Made by a program: the position numbers and the translations under genes. The notes beneath the pieces are model-generated. The model was not told the DNA's origin, ran no database searches, and saw nothing but the letters and a program-made list of their open reading frames with translations. Positions 58,993-64,000 of a stretch of 64,000 bases of DNA are shown here, piece by piece. Positions within the stretch are counted from its first letter, which is position 1; each line of letters opens with the position of its first letter. Source of the DNA: Bacilli bacterium (GTDB taxonomy: Bacteria; Bacillota_I; Bacilli_A; RFN20; CAG-826); contig JAKSVB010000009.1 in NCBI GenBank assembly GCA_024408335.1, forward strand, positions 1 through 64,000, in the 5' to 3' direction.

Positions 58993-61559
58993 AGAAAAAC
59001 AAATCTTTGAGCGGGACCTTAATAAAACTTGGGACCCGAGAAATAAAGAACAACTGGAAACAGCTTCTTGCAACCACAGTGATTGGCGCAATCGCCGTCA
59101 CTCTTTTTGTAGGTTTAATGGCCAATGCCGAAAACTTTTCTAGCCGTGTCAATAAGACCTATGAAAACGGCAACATGGCAGATATTTGGGTAACATCCAA
59201 ATCTTACGACGAAAAAGACGAGGCCAATATCGCAAAAATCGTAGGGGATAAGGGTCAAGTCGAAAGCCGCTTTGAAATGACGGGACAAGCTGGTTTCAAT
59301 TCGATCTTTGCCGTTATCGAAAAAAGTGAACCAGAAATATCAAAGCCATTCGATCTTAAGCGTGGCGAAAAAGACACCAATGACTATTTCGTAAGAATCG
59401 ATGAGGCTCTTTCAACTTCTAGCGAAGAACCTGTTTCTGGCAAATACCGCATTGGCGATCCTTTCGGCGTCACCATCGATATGTCGCTATTTGGTAATAA
59501 CATCACCTTGCTTTCAAGAGTCCTTAAGCTTAGTGACTATTACGAGACCGATAAGAACCCGTTCGAAAAAACATCGATGACTCTTGATTTCGAAGTCACT
59601 GGCATCATGAAATACCCTGAGAATATCTGCAAAGCCAGCTTCAACAATTCAACCGTCATCATTAGCGATAAAGCCATTCATAAAGCCTTCAATTCGATTC
59701 TTCTTAACAATATGAAGACCTCAATCCCTTTAGAAGAAAGAATAGAAGAAGTGGATTTGATTTATAACGTCCTTTCAGAACTTGGATTATTCTGCGATGA
59801 CGCTTCATATTCTAGTGGCGCAAGGGTCTTCGCTCCTAACCAATATCTGGTTTCGCTTAGTAACAAGAAAAACGCTTCAAAGGTAAAAGAGCAAATCGAA
59901 ACGTATTTCAAAGGCAAGAGAGCGAATAACCTCCTTTCAATTAACGATAGAAGCAATATGCCATTTGTCGTCACCGTCAAAAACGATGCCGAACAAGCAA
60001 GAAACTTCACTTTCCTTTTCCCATTCGTTTTCTTCTTTGTCGCCGTTCTCGTCATTCTTACCACGACAAGCCAAATCATCCTTAAGGAAAGAATGCAAAT
60101 AGGCACACTACAAGCTATAGGCTTAACGGGCAATGAGATAATGTCGCTTTACGTTTTCATCACTCTTGCCGTTGTAGGACTAGGCACCTTAATAGGCGAG
60201 ATAGTAGGGCCAATACTCGTTCCTGCCATCATGAACCAAAAGTATTCTTTGATTTACACTCTTCCTAAGCTCGGATTTGTTTTCCCAGTCTTCGCAGGTG
60301 TTATGACCGCTGTCTTATTCTTACTTGCTGCAGCGCTTGTCACTTTCTACGTAGCAAGAAAAGAAATCAAACTAAAACCAACAGAGTCAATGAGACCACG
60401 CGCTGTAAACCTCAAATCCTTCAGTATGAAGATCGAGCCAAAGCATGGCATCTCTTTCCTCTCATTCAAAATGGCGTTACGAAACATGAGGATGAACATC
60501 GTCAAATCCTTCATGGTCATCGCCGGCGTTTTAGGATGCACAGCCCTTCTTGTATGTGGCTTTGGTATCGAAGATACCATCACCAACGGCTTAGACCACG
60601 ATATCAAGTATGGAAATGCACAGGATATCTCTTTGACATTCGGCACTTCAAAAACAAAAGAAGAGCTTGAAAGCGATCTAGCTAGTTTTACTGGCATAAA
60701 AGAGATCGAGATGTTTACCAAAGCTACATCTCAAATCACCTTCCCTAAGACCGAGAAGGGAAGCAATTCATCCGTATATATTTTGGGGAACGCTCCAGAA
60801 AAATCTCATTTTAAGTTCGTTAGCGATCTTCCTTCCGATAAGGTTGCGATTAGCACCAAAGTCTATGAGGATATAGGCGCAAAAGCAGGGGACAGCGTCA
60901 CTTTTACTTATAGCAACAAGACTTATGAAGCAGAGGTTTACTGTGTCTATGACGCTTTCTTCTATAACGGCATCATCGTTAGCGGAGAATCTCCAATACT
61001 TGGAGAATGGAGCAAAGCCTATTCAGGTGCGGACATCGACATTAAAGAAGGATTTAACGCCGATGATATTTGTAAGTCCTTCAAAGAGATGTCTTTCGTC
61101 ATAAGCGCTCAAACGTCAGGGGATTGGAAACGCTCAATCAATGACATAATGGGCGGCATCCTGATTATGACTAACGCCGTCAAAGTCTTCGCTATCCTTT
61201 TAGCGGTCACCGTTCTTTATAACCTAGCCCTTATGAACTTCAAAGACAGAACTAGAGACATAGCAACGATGAAGGTTCTTGGCTTTAAGAGATCTGAGAT
61301 TGCTTTCTCGCTTCTATTTGAAACCATGACCTTAACGTTCTTCGGTGTTATAGGGGGACTCTTCTTAGGTATTCCATTCCTTCACGGGGTATTGCTACTT
61401 AACAAAGTCGAACTTATTTACTTCATGATTAGCATCGCTCCAACATCTTTCCTCTTAGCCTTCGTTCTTACCTTTATCGTCTCTTTCCTCACCAACGGCG
61501 CCTTTGCTTTAGGTAGCGAAAGAGTCAAGATGGTCGAATCCCTCAAGAGTGTCGAATAG
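58986..61559 (+). CDS. FtsX-type ABC exporter permease with two domains
   Basis: An 857-aa protein, starting at GTG (58986, or the adjacent GTG at 58989). It has an N-terminal helix (about 20-45), an outside domain (50-330), three helices (about 340-460), a linker, then a second helix (about 505-530), outside domain (535-705) and three final helices (720-845). This is the long two-repeat MacB_PCD/FtsX arrangement found in Gram-positive bacteria. It exports or detaches lipoproteins, peptides or drugs. Context with a surface phosphatase and no two-component system leaves the substrate open. Confidence 0.88.
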   Translation: MVKKNKSLSGTLIKLGTREIKNNWKQLLATTVIGAIAVTLFVGLMANAENFSSRVNKTYENGNMADIWVTSKSYDEKDEANIAKIVGDKGQVESRFEMTGQAGFNSIFAVIEKSEPEISKPFDLKRGEKDTNDYFVRIDEALSTSSEEPVSGKYRIGDPFGVTIDMSLFGNNITLLSRVLKLSDYYETDKNPFEKTSMTLDFEVTGIMKYPENICKASFNNSTVIISDKAIHKAFNSILLNNMKTSIPLEERIEEVDLIYNVLSELGLFCDDASYSSGARVFAPNQYLVSLSNKKNASKVKEQIETYFKGKRANNLLSINDRSNMPFVVTVKNDAEQARNFTFLFPFVFFFVAVLVILTTTSQIILKERMQIGTLQAIGLTGNEIMSLYVFITLAVVGLGTLIGEIVGPILVPAIMNQKYSLIYTLPKLGFVFPVFAGVMTAVLFLLAAALVTFYVARKEIKLKPTESMRPRAVNLKSFSMKIEPKHGISFLSFKMALRNMRMNIVKSFMVIAGVLGCTALLVCGFGIEDTITNGLDHDIKYGNAQDISLTFGTSKTKEELESDLASFTGIKEIEMFTKATSQITFPKTEKGSNSSVYILGNAPEKSHFKFVSDLPSDKVAISTKVYEDIGAKAGDSVTFTYSNKTYEAEVYCVYDAFFYNGIIVSGESPILGEWSKAYSGADIDIKEGFNADDICKSFKEMSFVISAQTSGDWKRSINDIMGGILIMTNAVKVFAILLAVTVLYNLALMNFKDRTRDIATMKVLGFKRSEIAFSLLFETMTLTFFGVIGGLFLGIPFLHGVLLLNKVELIYFMISIAPTSFLLAFVLTFIVSFLTNGAFALGSERVKMVESLKSVE

Positions 61560-61697
61560 GGTTTACTATTTATAGTAATTTGGTATATTATTTCAGTAGA
61601 GAGTAAAAGGGCTATACGAATTATCATTTGTATATTTACTTCATTGAAATAAGATGTATAATAATGGCATCATCAGTGAGGGAGAATTCCCAAAATT

Positions 61698-61720
61698 ACT
61701 CTCGAAAGAGAGTTTTTTTT
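61698..61720 (+). terminator. Intrinsic terminator just before the HD gene
   Basis: ACTCTC (61698-61703), loop GAAA, GAGAGT (61708-61713), then T8 (61713-61720). Its T-run ends 4 nt before the ATG at 61725. TATAAT at 61657-61662 lies upstream, so a short leader RNA of about 50 nt would end here. Confidence 0.75.
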
Positions 61721-61724
61721 ATTT

Positions 61725-62947
61725 ATGGATAATGTGATCGATGTCATTTCAAACAAAATTTTTTTGAGAATGAGAAATAAGACACAGCTGTTTTCTTGTT
61801 TGTCGGACGACCATTATCACACTCGCATGATGCATTCTCTTGAGGTTGCAGAGATAACTAGAAAAATATGTGAGAAATTGTCGGACGCTTTGAAAGATAA
61901 AGGCATAGAAATAAATCCAGAAAAGGCTTATATAGGAGCTCTTCTTCACGATGTTGGACACACTCCTTTCGGACATGCTGGCGAAAGAACCCTACATGAA
62001 ATATTAACCGGAAAAGTAACATGCTCAAAAAGATTGAAAGTTGTGAAACAGTATAAAATAGAACAAGGCTTTAAACACAATGTTAACTCAGGGTATCTCT
62101 ACGTCTTGAAATTTATGAAGAGTGCTGATGAGGTTATCCTAGATTGTATTGTAAAACACACTAAAACCGCATATGAAGAAGATGATGGCTTAGACTATGG
62201 CATCAATCTCATTGAAAAAAGATCTGAAGTTCCATCAACCGTTCTCTCATCTAAAGAACCTGTTTTTTGGAAAGTTATATCGTCTCAAACGCAGATGAAA
62301 TAGCACAAATCTATTCGGATTATCTAGATTGTTGCGAGAACGGAATTGGGGAAGAAGACTTTAACAAATCATTAATTTATAAGGATTCTTTTGGAAACAA
62401 CTCAAAAGAAAAGGCCAAGAAAGCTAGGGAAGAATTAATTGATTGTTTCGTTGAATGCTTGAGTAAAAACGAGTACAGCTTTCCTTTGAAAGAAGACTGC
62501 GATTTTTTTAAGAAGATTAAAGATTTTGGGACCATACGCAAAAAGATTTTCAAAAGATCTAGAATTGGTCTTTTTGATTATAACAAAAAGGCTATAGTGG
62601 AAACGATTTTTGCATTCTTTTATGAACACCCTGAAGAAATTGAGCCAAAAGAAATGGCGCGAATCGCTAATTCAATTAAATATAATTGCACGGATTTGGA
62701 CAAAACTTCTTATAAATCTTTAAAATTTAATGGCAACAAAATCAAGCCTGAACAGTTTTGTTTGACAATCGCGAACGTTAAGAAAAACTTGAGGGCTAAG
62801 GGCGAAGAAATCAAAAAGGAGTCATTGAAACGCTTTTTGAAACTCTATCTCAGAGGAATTGCCGTTTACATTTCTATGATGACTGACAATTATGCAGAGC
62901 ATCTATGCAAAAAAATAGTTTCTTGTTCAGCCGGAAAACTATTTTGA
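61725..62947 (+). pseudogene. HD-domain phosphohydrolase (dGTPase-like), frameshifted
   Basis: Two reading frames that together make one dGTPase-like protein of about 407 residues. The first (61725-62303) has the HD site: HTRMMHSLEVAE (near 27-38), LLHDVGHTPFGHAGERTL (H75, D76), and ends in a false tail. The second picks up in the -1 frame at about 62267: LESYIVSNADEIAQIYSDYLD, which is the conserved 'vvs.aDEIA' region. The break falls in a run of six T (62263-62268); seven T would give one open frame. Cause: real frameshift, slippage control or assembly error. No Shine-Dalgarno; a terminator lies just before the start. Codon use is more AT-rich than its neighbours. Confidence 0.75.
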
Positions 62948-62963
62948 TCCGGACTCAACAACA

Positions 62964-63010
62964 AATGATTCGCTAAAAGAAGCTTCTTTAATGTTGCGAA
63001 TCATTTTTTG
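62964..63010 (+). terminator. Terminator after the HD gene
   Basis: AATGATTCGC (62964-62973) / GCGAATCATT (62996-63005), then TTTTTG. Confidence 0.75.
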
Positions 63011-63043
63011 TTAAGGAATGATTAGTAGTAGGAGGTGTTGACA

Positions 63044-63574
63044 ATGAATATTTGGAGAGACATCAGCGAAGAAAGAATTACCAAAGACGAATTTGTTGCC
63101 TGTATTGAGATATCTAAAGGCAGCAAGATGAAGTACGAACTTGATAAAGAAACAGGAAGACTTATCTTGGACCGCGTTCTTTATACAAGCACTCACTACC
63201 CTCAAAACTATGGCTTTATCCCTAGAACATACGCAGGGGATAATGACCCTCTCGATGTCCTTGTTCTTTGCATGGAGCCGATTCAGCCTCTTTGCCTAGT
63301 TAAAGCCTATCCAATCGGAGTGGTAAAGATGATTGATTCCGAGATGGCCGATGAGAAAATCATCGCAATCGCTTCTCATGACCCATCGTTAAACCATATC
63401 AAGCATATTGCAGATTTGGCACCTCACCTTCTTGATGAGGTCAAACACTTCTTCGAAGTCTATAAGACCCTTGAAGGCAAGTCCACGAGCGTCACTGAGA
63501 TTTGTGGCAACGTCGAAGCGAGAAGAATCATTCAAAAATCAATCGATTGCTATAAAGAAAAGTTCGAAAAATAA
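63044..63574 (+). CDS. ppa: Inorganic pyrophosphatase (family I)
   Basis: A 176-aa protein of standard size. It has the substrate motif YPQNYGFIPRTYAGDNDPLDVLVLC, with metal ligands D66, D68 and D71, and 'KIIAIASHDP' with the second metal site. It splits pyrophosphate to phosphate, pulling biosynthetic reactions forward. The ATG at 63044 follows AGGAGGTG. Terminated at 63579. Confidence 0.95.
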   Translation: MNIWRDISEERITKDEFVACIEISKGSKMKYELDKETGRLILDRVLYTSTHYPQNYGFIPRTYAGDNDPLDVLVLCMEPIQPLCLVKAYPIGVVKMIDSEMADEKIIAIASHDPSLNHIKHIADLAPHLLDEVKHFFEVYKTLEGKSTSVTEICGNVEARRIIQKSIDCYKEKFEK

Positions 63575-63578
63575 GACA

Positions 63579-63606
63579 AAAACCTCCGATAATGGAGGTT
63601 TTTTGA
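63579..63606. terminator. Bidirectional terminator between ppa and pncB
   Basis: AAAACCTCC (63579-63587) / GGAGGTTTT (63594-63602), with T-runs both ways. Confidence 0.85.
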
Positions 63607-63649
63607 TTGAATTGCCTAAGACCCTCAAGATAGAAGGGCGTTAATAATT

Positions 63650-64000
63650 TTAGATCTTTCCGCCGTGAAGCTTTTCGTAAAGCTCTTCACGAACTTTGAA
63701 GACTTTTTCGGTCAAGTCAACGTAATGAACGTGAGGCATCTCGTATCTAAGCTCTGATTCCCAAACAGGGTGTTCGAGTTGGTCTTTGATATAGTTTTTT
63801 GTCTCGGTGATCGAAGGAAGCTCGATGACTTGTTTTCCATCAACGATATATGGGACAAGAAGCTTTTCGACTTTGTATGGGATGATGGTCCTACGACGCT
63901 TGAAGACATTTAAGTCGAAGTTATAGATGACAAGAGGTTTTCCTTCTTCGATGACCTCATCGTCTGCGGCAATGACATCACAAACGCCTTGATTGTTTTC
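63650..64000 (-). CDS. pncB: C-terminal end of nicotinate phosphoribosyltransferase (partial)
   Basis: The frame is open to the window edge and ends at 63650. Visible residues include GVCDVIAADDEVIEEGKPLVI, VEKLLVPYIVDGKQVIELPS and the family end 'YEMPHVHYVDLTEKVFKVREELYEKL'. These match the C-terminal part of NAPRTase, which makes nicotinate mononucleotide in NAD salvage. The catalytic centre lies outside the window. Confidence 0.7.
   Translation of the reverse strand, partial: ENNQGVCDVIAADDEVIEEGKPLVIYNFDLNVFKRRRTIIPYKVEKLLVPYIVDGKQVIELPSITETKNYIKDQLEHPVWESELRYEMPHVHYVDLTEKVFKVREELYEKLHGGKI

Noticed and set aside
61664-61732. 22-codon frame running through the terminator before the HD gene
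   Set aside because: Its ATG lies one base after the TATAAT box, so it would not be inside the transcript from that promoter, and it has no Shine-Dalgarno.
6511-64000. UGA read as Trp (mycoplasma code)
   Set aside because: Many genes end in TGA at natural family ends, several with ATGA overlaps, and the only tRNA-Trp here has a CCA anticodon.
1-64000. CRISPR array or insertion sequence
   Set aside because: No regularly spaced repeats and no transposase reading frame; the repeats at 1.4-3.7 kb are two or three irregular copies.

Overview
The window comes from a low-GC Gram-positive (Bacillota-type) bacterium. The supporting evidence is: many lipoproteins with a lipobox, no outer-membrane genes, Shine-Dalgarno motifs of the AGGAGG type, one-directional U-tailed terminators, and a cre-like site. 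UGA is used as a stop codon in many genes and the only tRNA-Trp here has a CCA anticodon, so the code is standard and not the mycoplasma code. A lipoprotein GH10 xylanase suggests a plant-polysaccharide-rich habitat such as gut or rumen. That habitat, and a place among the uncultured Bacilli/Erysipelotrichia-like lineages, is inference. No rRNA, CRISPR array or transposase was seen.

Layout. 1-5.9 kb: the tail of a sugar-ABC ATPase, then an accessory stretch. It holds a 41-aa ORF with operator-like repeats, a membrane protein, two lipoproteins behind duplicated promoter/terminator cassettes, and an ATPase-permease fusion. 6-9.8 kb: an ECF sigma factor overlapping a membrane-anchored serpin, followed by a GH10 xylanase. 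9.8-20.9 kb: GT-C glycosyltransferase, GtrA-like protein, carAB behind a leader-peptide attenuator, an FAD/NAD-binding mutase-like enzyme, LOG protein and an AAA ATPase. 21-29.3 kb: a fatty-acid-kinase module (FakB-like DegV with an in-frame stop, then FakA), a lipid kinase, a large membrane protein with Glu/Ala-rich linker, two DUF21-CBS transporters and a guanylate kinase. 29.5-34.2 kb: a compact eight-gene Tad/Flp-type pilus operon. 34.2-38.5 kb: acyl carrier protein, an ArsB/SLC13-type transporter and two membrane proteins. 39-43 kb: tRNA-Glu, tRNA-Asn, a DUF5662 protein, a Trk/Ktr potassium system and tRNA-Trp. 43-56 kb: flavoprotein, CotH lipoprotein with a TPM-domain partner, half a glycosyltransferase, SpoU methylase, Pr6Pr-like protein, Nudix, tRNA-His, CBS protein, aldose epimerase, Mrp ATPase, metal permease, tRNA-Gln and peptidase T. 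56-64 kb: a surface tyrosine phosphatase, an ABC exporter, a frameshifted HD phosphohydrolase, inorganic pyrophosphatase and the end of a nicotinate phosphoribosyltransferase.

Themes. The most unusual unit is the sigma factor-membrane serpin pair next to the secreted xylanase. It has the layout of a sigma/anti-sigma surface-sensing system, with a protease-trap fold as the outside domain. The pilus operon lacks its own prepilin peptidase and localisation ATPase. At least six genes have a TATAAT-like -10 box placed only 6-7 nt before ATG and no Shine-Dalgarno sequence, which points to leaderless mRNAs as a regular feature. Two otherwise intact genes (degV at 21280 and the HD gene at 62263-62268) are broken by a single change each, which could be real decay or assembly error.
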